This document shows positions 45,382 through 54,128 of a stretch of DNA of 64,000 nt, piece by piece. The notes under the pieces were generated by a model, which searched no databases, was not told where the DNA came from, and saw nothing but the letters and a program-made list of their open reading frames with translations. Position 1 is the stretch's first letter, and every line of letters starts with the position of its first letter. Made by a program: the position numbers and the translations under genes. The stretch is from Terrimonas sp937888905. GTDB lineage: Bacteria > Bacteroidota > Bacteroidia > Chitinophagales > Chitinophagaceae. The stretch covers positions 124,001 to 188,000 of the forward strand of contig CALATA010000017.1 of the NCBI GenBank assembly GCA_937888905.1, written 5' to 3'.

Positions 45382-46899
45382 ATGAAACATATTGCAATTA
45401 TTGGTGCAGGGCTCAGCGGACTGGTAACAGCCAAAGTGTTTTTGCAGAAAGGCTATAAAGTAACTGTGTTTGAAAAAGCCGGTGACCTTGGCGGCGTGTG
45501 GGAGGCCAGCCGGTCATACCATGGTGTGGCCACGCAAACGACAAGGGATGAATATGCTTTTTCAGATTTCCCGATGCCTGCTCACTACCCGATGTGGCCT
45601 TCGGGTGCGCAGGTACAGCTTTATCTCCGGGATTATGCAGCACACTTCCAGGTACTGCCATGTATACGGTTCCATACCATTGTCAACAACCTCAGTTACC
45701 GGCATAACAGTTGGTATGTCAGTTATACCGATTTAAAAACCGATAAAGAGGAACAGCAGAAGTTTGACTTTGCTGCTGTATGCACCGGCACCTTTCACAA
45801 ACCTTATATACCGGAATTCAGCGGTCAGCAGGAATTCATCCGCGGAGGTGGGCAGATTCTTCACTCCAGCCAGATCAGGGATTCTTCTTTACTGAAAGGG
45901 AAAAAAGTGGCCGTATTGGGCTTTGCCAAATCGGCGACAGATATTGCCACGCTTGCGGCAGATGAGGCAGCCGGCTGTACACTGATCTACCGGAAAGCTC
46001 AATGGAAAGTGCCGCGCTATTTCGGTAACAAGATCAATATGCGCTACCTGTTGTTCTCCCGGTTATCGGAAGCATTCTTTGATTCGCCGCGCAAATCGGC
46101 AGGTCAGCGCCTGCTGCATACACTTGGCCGCCCGCTGGTATGGGCGCAATGGCGGGGACTGGAAGCTCTACTTAAAATGCAGTTCTCACTCAAAGCCTGC
46201 GATATGGTGCCGGCCCACCGGATCGAAGACCAGATCAGTTGCAGTCTCGGTGTGGCACCGGTAGGATTTTATGAGAAAGTGCGTAAAGGAACGATCGATG
46301 CCAGGCGCGCAGAGATCGCCCGCCTGGAGGCCAACAAGATAGTATTGAATAATGGTGATACCATCGAAGCCGATTTATTGGTGTGTGGCACCGGCTTCAC
46401 ACAGGAGTTGCCCTTCCTCGAAGCCACATGGCGTGAAAAAGTTATTCAGCAGCACGCTTATCGTCTTTATCGCAACATCGTTCACCCGGATGTACCGGCG
46501 ATGGGTTTCATTGGTTACAATTCCAGTTTGTTTACCACGCTTACCTCAGAAGTGGCGGCGCATTGGCTGGCCTGTTATGCGGAAGGTCAATTACGGCCGG
46601 TGACAAAAGAGGCAATGCAGGAAGAAATAAACTATATGCATGTCTGGAGAAAACAATCAAGACCCGTATCTGCTGAATTCAGCGGCACCTGTATTGCCCC
46701 GTTCAACTACCTGCATCTCGACATGTTGATGAAAGACATGGGCCTGCGAACGAAACTCACGCGTTCGCCACATGAATATTTCAAGCCGATCAACCCTGCC
46801 GACTACCGGCGGCTTCTCAAGCCGGTGTCTGGTTATATCTGGCAACCGAAATTCATCCGGCCGGTAACACCCGAGCAACAAACGGCAGAACTATTCTGA
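45382..46899 (+). CDS. Flavin-containing monooxygenase-like FAD oxidoreductase
   Basis: 505 residues. FAD site IAIIGAGLSGLVTAKVFLQKG at the N-terminus, then GDLGGVWEASRSYHGVATQT, the FMO-type fingerprint CTGTFHKPYIPEF (about 134-146), and a second dinucleotide site VAVLGFAKSATDIATLA with the glycine pattern partly lost. VCGTGFTQELPF lies near the C-terminus. Family members oxygenate N- or S-containing or ketone substrates with NADPH. The changed second motif leaves the cofactor uncertain. A hairpin (45265-45288) lies upstream. Confidence 0.87.
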   Translation: MKHIAIIGAGLSGLVTAKVFLQKGYKVTVFEKAGDLGGVWEASRSYHGVATQTTRDEYAFSDFPMPAHYPMWPSGAQVQLYLRDYAAHFQVLPCIRFHTIVNNLSYRHNSWYVSYTDLKTDKEEQQKFDFAAVCTGTFHKPYIPEFSGQQEFIRGGGQILHSSQIRDSSLLKGKKVAVLGFAKSATDIATLAADEAAGCTLIYRKAQWKVPRYFGNKINMRYLLFSRLSEAFFDSPRKSAGQRLLHTLGRPLVWAQWRGLEALLKMQFSLKACDMVPAHRIEDQISCSLGVAPVGFYEKVRKGTIDARRAEIARLEANKIVLNNGDTIEADLLVCGTGFTQELPFLEATWREKVIQQHAYRLYRNIVHPDVPAMGFIGYNSSLFTTLTSEVAAHWLACYAEGQLRPVTKEAMQEEINYMHVWRKQSRPVSAEFSGTCIAPFNYLHLDMLMKDMGLRTKLTRSPHEYFKPINPADYRRLLKPVSGYIWQPKFIRPVTPEQQTAELF

Positions 46900-46923
46900 A
46901 ATTTCAAATCACAAACAACACAT

Positions 46924-47514
46924 ATGAAACGACTATTGACCGTACTGCTAATGGCAGCGGGATGGCAGGCTGCATCCCAAAATGTAAAACCGGGCTTTAA
47001 GGCCGCGATGCAAATGAATACGTTTACGGGTTACGAAACCGTGTATGATAAATTCTCCGGTACTAAACCGGGATGGCTGGCCGGGCCAACGGTTGAATTT
47101 AGCTTATCCGGAACATTTGCTATTCAGTCGGGATTACTGTTCTCGACGCAAGGCGGCGATCTGGGGCCTTATGTTATTAATATTTATGCCATGCAGTTGC
47201 CGGCCGTGGCGGTGTATCGCCGGCAGCGATTCTTTATTGGCGCGGGACCCGTACTCTCCTACGGTTTGCACGGCCGGTTTGAAGGAGGGGACGACTGGAA
47301 TGAATCGAGAGATTTGTATGAGGATGGCAGCGCATTGCCAATGAAAAGACTGGATGTGCAAGCGCAGGTGACGATGGGTTTCGATCTGTCGGAAAAATTT
47401 CAACTCGGTAGTTTTTATAACAAGAGTTTATTGAATACCAGCAACCACACAGACGATCCTGCATTCAAAACCAGGCTCGACTCTTACGGTATTTCGCTCA
47501 ACTATATTTTCTAA
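46924..47514 (+). CDS. Small outer-membrane beta-barrel protein (PorT-like)
   Basis: 196 residues, signal peptide ending WQAASQ. The body alternates short beta strands with aromatic ends (FKAAMQMNTFTGYETVY, AIQSGLLFSTQGGDL, FFIGAGPVLSYGLHG, YGISLNYIF) and ends in Phe, as expected for an eight-stranded barrel. It is the same length as and 16 bp upstream of a second barrel gene, so the two look like a diverged tandem duplication. Function unknown. Confidence 0.75.
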   Translation: MKRLLTVLLMAAGWQAASQNVKPGFKAAMQMNTFTGYETVYDKFSGTKPGWLAGPTVEFSLSGTFAIQSGLLFSTQGGDLGPYVINIYAMQLPAVAVYRRQRFFIGAGPVLSYGLHGRFEGGDDWNESRDLYEDGSALPMKRLDVQAQVTMGFDLSEKFQLGSFYNKSLLNTSNHTDDPAFKTRLDSYGISLNYIF

Positions 47515-47530
47515 TACTTAATAAAAGACA

Positions 47531-48121
47531 ATGAAAAAATACCTGACAATAATCATAGCCATATTTTTTGCAACAGTTCTTCACGCACAAAAAATCCGGT
47601 ATGGCGTGGAAGCGGGAATCAATACCGGTTATCTAAACCTCAAAGGCGATGATGGAATAGAAAATAACAGTACAGGCTGGCAGGGTGGCTTTACGGCACT
47701 CATCCCAGTCGGAAAGCAACTGGCCCTTCAACCAAAAATGTTGCTGGTACAACGCAATACGCGGGTATCGTATGCCCGCCTGGACCTCAAATTCCTGGAA
47801 GTGCCCGTTTGCCTGGTGTATTCTAAAGATGGATTTACGGCTGGCGCTGGCGCAGGCCTGGTATATGGGATAAGCGCGAAAGCCCGCTATAAATACGAAG
47901 ATGAATCATCAATTTATAGTCTGTATGAACCAAATGAATCAGAAATCACTCTTCGGCGGGCAGGCATAACGGCCAATGTGACGATGGGATACATTTTTCC
48001 GAATGGCATTGCTGTGAATGCTCACTTCTCACCGGTGCTGAACGATCTGCAGAAAGACGGTTATGTGGAAGGCATCTATTCGAAGACGATCGGATTCTCG
48101 GTAGGTTATTATTTTCGTTAA
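47531..48121 (+). CDS. Small outer-membrane beta-barrel protein, paralogue of preceding gene
   Basis: 196 residues, signal peptide MKKYLTIIIAIFFATVLHAQ. Barrel strands include IRYGVEAGINTGYLNL, LALQPKMLLVQRNTRV, GFTAGAGAGLVYGIS, AGITANVTMGYIF and the C-terminal IGFSVGYYFR. It shares the strand order and length of its neighbour. A strong terminator follows at 48154. Confidence 0.75.
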   Translation: MKKYLTIIIAIFFATVLHAQKIRYGVEAGINTGYLNLKGDDGIENNSTGWQGGFTALIPVGKQLALQPKMLLVQRNTRVSYARLDLKFLEVPVCLVYSKDGFTAGAGAGLVYGISAKARYKYEDESSIYSLYEPNESEITLRRAGITANVTMGYIFPNGIAVNAHFSPVLNDLQKDGYVEGIYSKTIGFSVGYYFR

Positions 48122-48153
48122 GGCTGGTTTAGATATAGTGTTTATTATGCAAC

Positions 48154-48183
48154 AAATCCCTGGCCTCGTGCCGGGGATTTTTG
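48154..48183 (+). terminator. Terminator after barrel genes
   Basis: Stem AAATCCCTGGC/GCCGGGGATTT (one G-T pair), loop CTCGT, then TTTTTG. Confidence 0.88.
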
Positions 48184-48234
48184 TCTCGTTAAAGTAGCGG
48201 GATGCTAAACGATGCCATTTATAGAGATAAAGAA

Positions 48235-48259
48235 AAGCCGGAATGTAGATTTCCGGCTT
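48235..48259 (-). terminator. Terminator of doxX-arsR-AHSA1 operon
   Basis: Perfect 9-bp stem (AAGCCGGAA/TTCCGGCTT), 7-nt loop. On the minus strand it is followed by TTTCTTTAT, 22 bp past the last stop. Confidence 0.8.
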
Positions 48260-48281
48260 ATTCATTTGAAATTTATTCAGA

Positions 48282-48791
48282 TTATTTACGTGCATTCAGG
48301 TTGACCAACAACTGATCCAGCCTTTCAAGCGTTGACATCATTCCTTCTTCCATCCCCATCTGGATGGTTGTTTCGAGGTCGGCCAGTGATTTATAGGTCA
48401 CTACTGTTTCCACCAGTGTATTCTCATCTTTATCGGTGAAGGTCACCAGCCATTCCGCACGGGGAAGATCGTTGTTGATCTCTCCTGCTTCATTACTGAA
48501 AGCGTCCAATGCGGTGTAAAAATCAATAGGACTGATCTTCACATATTCTGTATAACCCCAATATTCGGTTCCGTTGGGTTCCACCATGGCATAATGCCAG
48601 TGGCCGCCATCGCGAAAATCCATTGATTTGGTTTTGGTAGTCAAAGGCGCAGGAGCAAACCATTGATTCAATAGCTCGCTTTTGGTATAACAATCCCATA
48701 CCAATGGGCGGCCGGCGAGAAACTCGCGCCGTACGGTCAGCGTCTTTTTTTCTTTGTCGGTAATGAAATCAAACTGCAAATGACTGTTCAT
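48282..48791 (-). CDS. AHSA1-type SRPBCC domain protein
   Basis: 169 residues, cytoplasmic. The START-like fold is indicated by LTVRREFLAGRPLVWDCYTKSELLNQWFAPAP at the start, then MDFRDGGHWHYAMVEPNG and the C-terminal ETTIQMGMEEGMMSTLERLDQLL, typical of Activator of Hsp90 ATPase homologue 1-like proteins. It overlaps the arsR stop by 1 bp (TAATG), so it is translationally coupled. ArsR-AHSA1 pairs are common, and the protein may bind a small hydrophobic ligand. Confidence 0.9.
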   Translation of the reverse strand: MNSHLQFDFITDKEKKTLTVRREFLAGRPLVWDCYTKSELLNQWFAPAPLTTKTKSMDFRDGGHWHYAMVEPNGTEYWGYTEYVKISPIDFYTALDAFSNEAGEINNDLPRAEWLVTFTDKDENTLVETVVTYKSLADLETTIQMGMEEGMMSTLERLDQLLVNLNARK

Positions 48792-49108
48792 TATTTTTTC
48801 TTTTTAATGGTTGATAAGAGTTGATCAAGTTGCTGAAAGCGGGTCTCCCAGATCTTTCTGAATTGCTCCATCCATTGGTCCACCTCTTTCATTTTATCGA
48901 TCTCCAATTGATAATAAATTTCACGGCCCTGCTGTTCCTGTTTGACCAGGTCGCATTCGGTTAAAATCCTCAGGTGTTTGGAAATGGCCTGACGTGTCAT
49001 GTCGAAATGTTCGGCAATGGCATTGGGCGTCATGGCCTGCACGGCTATCAGGGTGATGATTCCTCTCCTGGTGGGGTCTGCAATAGCTTGAAAAATATCC
49101 CTTCGCAC
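48791..49108 (-). CDS. ArsR/SmtB-family transcriptional regulator
   Basis: 105 residues, start GTG 49108. The winged helix reads IFQAIADPTRRGIITLIAV, then AIAEHFDMTRQAISKHLRIL and the wing ECDLVKQEQQGREIYYQL. There are no cysteine metal sites in the recognition helix region, so it is unlikely to sense arsenic or zinc as classic ArsR does. It probably represses its own operon at the GTTGCA-N8-TGCAAC site (49533-49552). Confidence 0.92.
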   Translation of the reverse strand: MRRDIFQAIADPTRRGIITLIAVQAMTPNAIAEHFDMTRQAISKHLRILTECDLVKQEQQGREIYYQLEIDKMKEVDQWMEQFRKIWETRFQQLDQLLSTIKKKK

Positions 49109-49121
49109 GAATGAAAATGGT

Positions 49122-49502
49122 TTATTTACTGATTAAGGGAAGGTATTTATGCCGGTTATCAATGATAGCCCAGATAATAACAGCGATGATGGCAAATACA
49201 ATTGGCAGCCCGGAGGGCGCGAAATAAATATTTGTCAGCAGGATGCCGCTTAACACAGGAATGATCACCAGCACGCCGAGTGCTCTTGTTCTGGGAAAAA
49301 TGAGCAGTATGCCGCCAACCAATTCCGCCGCTCCCACGAGTGGCATCAGCCAGCTTATCTCCATAAAAGCCATTCCCGCCTTGACCATCTTTTCGGGCAT
49401 GTCTTTAGGTACCGGCATGTAGTGAAAGAATTTGTCGAGGCCTCCGTTGATAAACATCAGGCCTGTGAGCAGACACAGAACAAAAAGAATTTTCTTTTGC
49501 AT
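49122..49502 (-). CDS. DoxX-like membrane protein
   Basis: 126 residues with four predicted helices (LFVLCLLTGLMFINGGLDKFF, FMEISWLMPLVGAAELVGGILL, LGVLVIIPVLSGILL, IVFAIIAVIIWAII). The pattern of NGGLDKF plus AAELVGGILLIFPRTR fits DoxX/SURF4-like proteins. First gene of the operon with arsR and the AHSA1 gene. Its promoter (49537-49568) overlaps an inverted repeat. Confidence 0.85.
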   Translation of the reverse strand: MQKKILFVLCLLTGLMFINGGLDKFFHYMPVPKDMPEKMVKAGMAFMEISWLMPLVGAAELVGGILLIFPRTRALGVLVIIPVLSGILLTNIYFAPSGLPIVFAIIAVIIWAIIDNRHKYLPLISK

Positions 49503-49532
49503 AGTAGTTTTGTTTTAATGGTAAACCGTTCG

Positions 49533-49552
49533 GTTGCAAATATAAGTGCAAC
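49533..49552. promoter_or_regulatory. Likely ArsR operator
   Basis: Perfect inverted repeat GTTGCA-N8-TGCAAC that overlaps the -7 box of the doxX-arsR operon. Autoregulation by the ArsR protein is inferred. Confidence 0.65.
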
Positions 49553-49568
49553 TGTTTGGTTTCGCAAA
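49537..49568 (-). promoter_or_regulatory. Promoter of doxX-arsR-AHSA1 operon
   Basis: On the minus strand TTTG (49568-49565), 20 bp, TATATTTG (49544-49537), an exact Bacteroidota consensus. The doxX ATG follows after a leader of about 30 nt. Confidence 0.8.
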
Positions 49569-49608
49569 AAAAATACTGCGTTAAATTATGTCGCCAGCAA
49601 CCCGCCGG

Positions 49609-49640
49609 TTTGCAGAATAAGATGGTTCCCGTTATCTTTG
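49609..49640 (+). promoter_or_regulatory. Promoter of small membrane-protein gene
   Basis: TTTG (49609-49612), 20 bp, TATCTTTG (49633-49640). Confidence 0.75.
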
Positions 49641-49650
49641 GTTAAACCGG

Positions 49651-50031
49651 TTGGCACTGAGAGGAATATTTACCATAGCAATTAAGGCGATCTTTTATTT
49701 AATGTTAGTCACACAGTCTTCCCTGTTTATGGTATTCCCGGTTATTCAGCAACCATCCAGACAGGCGGAGTTCACCAACGAAATGAACTCCTACGATGAC
49801 TATTTGATTGAAAGCTGTATGGGAATTCCTGATCCCAGTCCTGCAGATGAATCAGATGATGCTGAACGTGTATTACAAATTGTCCGCACAGAAGCATTCT
49901 ACTACCGGTATTCGCTGAACGTTTTTTTTGCCCCGCTGGCTTCCCCAAAGCCCAACACCCTGCTTAAAACCCGGTTAATGATGCCGGTAGCCGAAGTCAT
50001 TGTCCAACCTCCTCAGACGTTATACGTTTAA
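49651..50031 (+). CDS. Hypothetical small protein with one N-terminal membrane helix
   Basis: 126 residues from TTG 49651, or 109 from ATG 49702. A strong promoter at 49609-49640 would start the transcript near 49647, which leaves almost no leader for the TTG and about 55 nt for the ATG. The N-terminus (IFTIAIKAIFYLMLVTQSSLFMVF) is hydrophobic and may be a signal anchor. The remainder is acidic in the middle (DPSPADESDDAE) and shows no known domain. I do not recognise it. Confidence 0.5.
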   Translation: MALRGIFTIAIKAIFYLMLVTQSSLFMVFPVIQQPSRQAEFTNEMNSYDDYLIESCMGIPDPSPADESDDAERVLQIVRTEAFYYRYSLNVFFAPLASPKPNTLLKTRLMMPVAEVIVQPPQTLYV

Positions 50032-50111
50032 CCCGTCGCCGGTTTTTACCTATGAACTGTTTCGCCATGCTGTTAGTTATGCCATCTTATTTACTTCTTT
50101 AAAGCCTTGTA

Positions 50112-51047
50112 ATGGATAATATTTTTGGAGCGGATCCTATTCCCTATTCACATTTGATCAACCTGGAAAAGCAATCAGGAGACATCATCGTTTATGCAAT
50201 ACCTGTGATGTTTGTGCTGACATTAGTCGAGATATGGTATTCATGGCGTAGTAATAAAAAGAACTATAGTGGCAAAGAAAGTTTTGGATCGTTATTGGTA
50301 GGCTTAGGTAATGTGGCCATTAATGTAGTGGCGAAGATGGGGTTAATCTATGCCGCCGTTTTTATGTATAACCTGGTGCCATGGAGAATGACGCTGAACT
50401 GGTGGACGATTATACCTTGTTTGTTAATCTATGATTTCTGTAGTTATTGGGCGCACAGGATTTCTCATTTTAATCGCTTTTTCTGGGCTACGCATATCGT
50501 TCATCACACGGCTGAAAACTATAACCTGACCGTATCGTTCAGGCTGAGCTGGGTCCAGCATTTCAAAATCTTCTTTTTCCTGCCTGTTGCCTTAGCCGGT
50601 TTTCATCCGGTTGTATTTTTCCTGGTTAACCAGATAGGCGTATTATTTCAATTCTGGCAACACACCGAACACATCGGTAAGTTTCCTTCCATCATTGAAA
50701 AACTGATAGTAACGCCTTCCAACCACCGGGTGCATCATGGTTCCAACGAGCGGTACCTTGACAAAAATTTCGGGGTGATGTTCATTATCTGGGACAAACT
50801 TTTCAAAACCTACCAGATAGAGGATGAAAAGCCGAACTACGGGATTACGAAAAAAATCAACAGCACGGTGAACCCGCTCTACCTCAATTTTCATGAATAT
50901 GGCGACATCATCAATGATGTCAAAAAAGCGAAAGGCTTCCGTCAAAAACTTTTCCAACTCTTCGGAAGTCCTTCCGCCGTTGACAAGGCCAATAAACTGA
51001 AGCAGGCGGAAATGGAGGCAAAAATGGAAGCCGCCAATCGCGCATGA
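50112..51047 (+). CDS. Sterol desaturase/fatty acid hydroxylase superfamily enzyme
   Basis: 311 residues with about four or five membrane helices. The di-iron histidine boxes are present: HRISH in SYWAHRISHFN, HIVHH in WATHIVHHTAEN and HRVHH in PSNHRVHHGSN. GVMFIIWDKLFKTY is the usual post-box motif. The enzyme probably hydroxylates or desaturates a lipid in the inner membrane. The C-terminal 60 residues are charged and helical (KQAEMEAKMEAANRA). No lipid-pathway genes are next to it. Confidence 0.92.
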   Translation: MDNIFGADPIPYSHLINLEKQSGDIIVYAIPVMFVLTLVEIWYSWRSNKKNYSGKESFGSLLVGLGNVAINVVAKMGLIYAAVFMYNLVPWRMTLNWWTIIPCLLIYDFCSYWAHRISHFNRFFWATHIVHHTAENYNLTVSFRLSWVQHFKIFFFLPVALAGFHPVVFFLVNQIGVLFQFWQHTEHIGKFPSIIEKLIVTPSNHRVHHGSNERYLDKNFGVMFIIWDKLFKTYQIEDEKPNYGITKKINSTVNPLYLNFHEYGDIINDVKKAKGFRQKLFQLFGSPSAVDKANKLKQAEMEAKMEAANRA

Positions 51048-51115
51048 TTTTTTTCGGCAGCTTTATTACTTCTGGAAAGAAGTTGATAGTTGTATAGCAG
51101 GAAATTTATCGCTCC

Positions 51116-52168
51116 ATGAATACCCCAACCAGCAGCCAGTGTTTTGTTTGCGGCAAAGAAATGCCCTATAGCCCCCGTTACCCGGAAAGGTTATGTGAAG
51201 CGTGTATGAAGATGGCTGTTAATCAAAAAGGCGAAAAGTTATCCTTCTATAACGAGGCTATGTCCGGCGGGTTCATTTCTTACAACGAATCAACCAAAAC
51301 GAATGGAGAGGAACATATCTGCTATGTAAAAGGATATGAATGTTATGCCAAAGAAGCCTATATGGGTGGGATCGTAATCGTTCCAACGGAGAAGGGCAAA
51401 GAGAAAAAAATTACTCGGCAAAAACAAAACAGCAAGATCAGGAATATCGCCATTCTTATTTCGGCGATAGTTGGACCCGCCGCGATATGGGGTGCTTATT
51501 CCATCAGCCGGAATGGGTACTTCAATAACGGTTTCACTTTGCTGGATGTATTGATGATTATTGGAAGTATTTGTTTGTTCCTGTTTATCAGCCTGACACT
51601 ATACCGGTATAAAATTTTTCTATGGCTGGCGGGGTTGCTGTATGCGGCCACCGGATACTACACCACTTACTACTATGGCTATAGAAATGATGCCTTTCTG
51701 GGTACTGTTGCGATAATAGGCACGACAAGTGCGGCCCTGTTGCTTAACTATTTACTGTTCAGTACAGGCTATATTGGTAAAAAAATGAAATCCTTTCAAG
51801 GTGGCAAGCAGCGGGGAAGTGCTGTATGGATATTGCTGATCATTATCCCTGTGTTACTGCTTATCGCCGGTCATATTTTCATTTCAATTAAGGGAGAAGA
51901 GAGAGTGGACAAAATAATCGAAACCGCGCCCGCCGCCACTACCCTTGCCACCGTAAAAGAGGTCAGGGAATACAAAACCATTACCCGGCACAGAAGGAAC
52001 AACGTGCATAACGATGCGCTGCTGCAATACACCGTAAACGGTGATACGTTCTACAGAATGGTAGATAATAGAGGTACGCAGTACAGAGCGGGTACAATAC
52101 TCGAGATAAAATATGCGGTTGATGAGCCGTATATGATCAGGTTGGTGAGTGTCACAAATGCTCATTGA
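51116..52168 (+). CDS. Zinc-ribbon membrane protein of unknown function
   Basis: 350 residues. The N-terminus has two C-x-x-C knuckles (CFVCG near 9-13 and LCEAC near 27-31). Four or five membrane helices follow (about 110-250), one long (DVLMIIGSICLFLFISLTLY). The C-terminal 95 residues, outside or inside the membrane, form a beta-rich DUF3592-like module (ATVKEVREYKTITRHRRN, GTILEIKYAVDEPYMIRLV). No known family is matched as a whole. Confidence 0.65.
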   Translation: MNTPTSSQCFVCGKEMPYSPRYPERLCEACMKMAVNQKGEKLSFYNEAMSGGFISYNESTKTNGEEHICYVKGYECYAKEAYMGGIVIVPTEKGKEKKITRQKQNSKIRNIAILISAIVGPAAIWGAYSISRNGYFNNGFTLLDVLMIIGSICLFLFISLTLYRYKIFLWLAGLLYAATGYYTTYYYGYRNDAFLGTVAIIGTTSAALLLNYLLFSTGYIGKKMKSFQGGKQRGSAVWILLIIIPVLLLIAGHIFISIKGEERVDKIIETAPAATTLATVKEVREYKTITRHRRNNVHNDALLQYTVNGDTFYRMVDNRGTQYRAGTILEIKYAVDEPYMIRLVSVTNAH

Positions 52169-52352
52169 GAGGACCAGGGGTAGGCGACGGAATAGTTCCA
52201 AATGATTTTTTCTACCAGTAAGATTGATTGGATAAAAAATTTAAATGTAATAGCTACTACTTGATCTTACAGTCAGGGTATTTTTGTAAGTGCCCCATTA
52301 CCCTAAGTTTGGCTATTCAACATAAAAACAGAAGTTGAAAACCTTTAGATAT

Positions 52353-52478
52353 TCAGTACCCGGAAAATCGATCAAATCTTAAGTTGTCTGGTTTTTTCAC
52401 CATTTCATGAACCAATTTCTCCATCTTTTCTGACCCATCTTTTCTTATTTGCTCGATAAATCGAAGGTTTAGGCTCTT
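52353..52478 (-). pseudogene. Possible C-terminal remnant of a helical protein
   Basis: About 40 codons open to a TGA at 52353. The translation (IRKDGSEKMEKLVHEMV, then KKPDNLRFDRFSGY) has the composition of a real protein C-terminus, but it lacks a start and is closed upstream by a TGA. The family is not recognised. Confidence 0.3.
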
Positions 52479-52678
52479 TCAATTCTCTATTTTGTGGAAA
52501 AGGCCAACATAAGCAAGCCGGATCATGTCATAATGTTTCATTGAAGTCGAGGTTTTTTGTATTTAAAAAACTCCGGTGTTTTGACTGTAGAAAAATCTGT
52601 CGGCTATCAAATTTGGATCGCTAAGGATCTTATAGAGGCTGATTCTGAATTTTCAAGCGTTAAAAAATATCTTTCTTT

Positions 52679-52721
52679 CCGATACAAAAAGCTCTGCTTC
52701 GCGCAGGAATTTTTGTATCGG
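52679..52721. repeat. Long inverted repeat (terminator-like)
   Basis: 12-bp outer stem CCGATACAAAAA/TTTTTGTATCGG enclosing a smaller CTGC/GCAG stem with a TTCG-rich loop. No flanking gene clearly uses it. Confidence 0.6.
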
Positions 52722-52871
52722 GATATAGTGAAAGGACATCGGCGTACCCCGTAAATAACGAAGCCATTCCAGGCAGAGAGGCTGGCGCCCGGAACGGAAT
52801 GCTCAACACAATAGTTATGAATAAATAGTAACTAAGGCCTGTGGGAAGCGGACGCACTCCCTCCAATCAGT

Positions 52872-53267
52872 TCAATGCTTAGCACTTCCAGGCTTTATTA
52901 TCTCATCAAACGGAACATAGTCCGTCCGGCCAATGGTATATATCGGCTCCATCGACTCAAGGGTTATGCATCCTTTACTTGTTTCGCCGGATAGCGGAAA
53001 ATAGATATAGAAAAACCGGCCGTCTTTTAGTTTGATCCCATACTTCCTGGTTGAGTTTCTGATCGAGATCGAATTCTGTGTATAGGCTAATGTTTCCGTC
53101 GTACCATTCTCATAGTTAACGGTAAATCTTTTGGCATCAAAGGTTATTTCAGTCTTATTACCTTTTCTGTCCAAAGCTTTCCAGTCACCCCGGTATACAT
53201 CCGATCCTCTGCAGCCGGCCAAAACCGACAATAAAATCAGCATCAGTTTGCAAAGACTATTGTTCAT
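52872..53267 (-). CDS. Small lipoprotein, hypothetical
   Basis: 131 residues from ATG 53267 (MNNSLCKLMLILLSVLAGC, lipobox LAGC); an in-frame ATG at 53291 would put eight polar residues before the signal. The mature part is beta-rich (DWKALDRKGNKTEITFDAKRF, GIKLKDGRFFYIYFPL) and could be a lipocalin-like or small barrel fold. No family recognised. It starts a run of small exported proteins on this strand. Confidence 0.65.
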   Translation of the reverse strand: MNNSLCKLMLILLSVLAGCRGSDVYRGDWKALDRKGNKTEITFDAKRFTVNYENGTTETLAYTQNSISIRNSTRKYGIKLKDGRFFYIYFPLSGETSKGCITLESMEPIYTIGRTDYVPFDEIIKPGSAKH

Positions 53268-53304
53268 TTTGCAGCGAATATGGTTCACCATGAATGCGCT
53301 TTAC

Positions 53305-53508
53305 TTAATTATACCGTGCTCTGTTGCGGGGTTTCCGGAAGGCATGAACTGCTGCAATTACGGAAAAAAGGACACTCCATACGACAAACGCGATGCCGAC
53401 CATGGAAAATTCCTCCGCACTTATCCTGCCGTTGCTGTTAACAAAGAATACATACCAGGATAAAAAAACCAGTGAAAAAATAATCGAAAGCACAGACAGT
53501 GTTCTCAT
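53305..53508 (-). CDS. Small two-helix membrane protein
   Basis: 67 residues from ATG 53508. Two hydrophobic helices (LSVLSIIFSLVFLSWYVFFV and MVGIAFVVWSVLFSVIAAVHAF) with a short loop and a basic C-terminus (RKPRNRARYN), which suggests both ends lie in the cytoplasm. Longer versions of the frame start in the neighbouring gene and are rejected. Function unknown. Confidence 0.6.
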   Translation of the reverse strand: MRTLSVLSIIFSLVFLSWYVFFVNSNGRISAEEFSMVGIAFVVWSVLFSVIAAVHAFRKPRNRARYN

Positions 53509-53567
53509 TGTAATAGTTTTTATCGTGAAAGATTTAATACTGTTCTGAACGGGTATGCTTCGGATAT

Positions 53568-53975
53568 CTATCCCTCGACCCTGTCCCAGATGTATATGGC
53601 ATCTGAACCACCCACATTGTAGCGCCACACCATTTGGTCTTTGGTAATGCTGATAATTTCTGCGTACTGGATCATTCCGTCTGACTTCAGCACCAGGTGT
53701 TTGTTGTCAATCACTTCGTATCCCAAGGTTGCCGGAGCGTGCTGCACGCAGGATGATCCGCTGTTGTCAAAGTTGACAAGTGCCGCCGTTCCGCTTGTCT
53801 CAAACGTGAGGCTGGTTCTCTTCTGGCAGGGCGTCAACCCTGTCGTAGTGGACTCAACGTACCACTTGCCTAAGACTAGTTCGGTTACGCCAGGAGTAGA
53901 AGGGTCATCGTCTTTGCTGCACGAAATAAGCATTGTCATCAGCAGTCCGGCAAACAGTACAGAGACGGCTTTCAT
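53568..53975 (-). CDS. Lipocalin-like lipoprotein
   Basis: 135 residues with lipobox LISC (MKAVSVLFAGLLMTMLISC). The mature part follows the Bacteroidota lipocalin-like pattern: VLGKWYVESTTTG at the start, TSLTFETSGTAALVNF, LGYEVIDNKHLVLKS and a final MVWRYN strand. Two Cys (in TPCQKR and SSCVQH) may form a disulfide. Ligand unknown. Confidence 0.75.
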   Translation of the reverse strand: MKAVSVLFAGLLMTMLISCSKDDDPSTPGVTELVLGKWYVESTTTGLTPCQKRTSLTFETSGTAALVNFDNSGSSCVQHAPATLGYEVIDNKHLVLKSDGMIQYAEIISITKDQMVWRYNVGGSDAIYIWDRVEG

Positions 53976-54128
53976 CAGCGGGCGCTTCGGTTCCCGGACA
54001 TTGTGTTTTTTTTCATAATAGCTGATTAATGTGTTTATAGCCGTACGCCTTTACTGCGAACGGAGGACATTTTAAACAAACCTTCATCTTTCGGGGAATG
54101 ATGCACGGATGGCTGGTCAGACATTGAC

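Larger units (their letters stand above)
52169..52871. other. Long intergenic region, likely gene remnants
   Basis: No intact gene is seen in 700 bp. It holds a fragment of a degraded reading frame (52353-52478, minus) and a long hairpin (52679-52721). The open frame at 52557-52754 begins with TTG and runs through the hairpin, so it is not credible. Confidence 0.6.

Noticed and set aside
52557..52754. 65-residue frame in the long intergenic region
   Set aside because: It starts with TTG, crosses a long inverted repeat and shows no domain.
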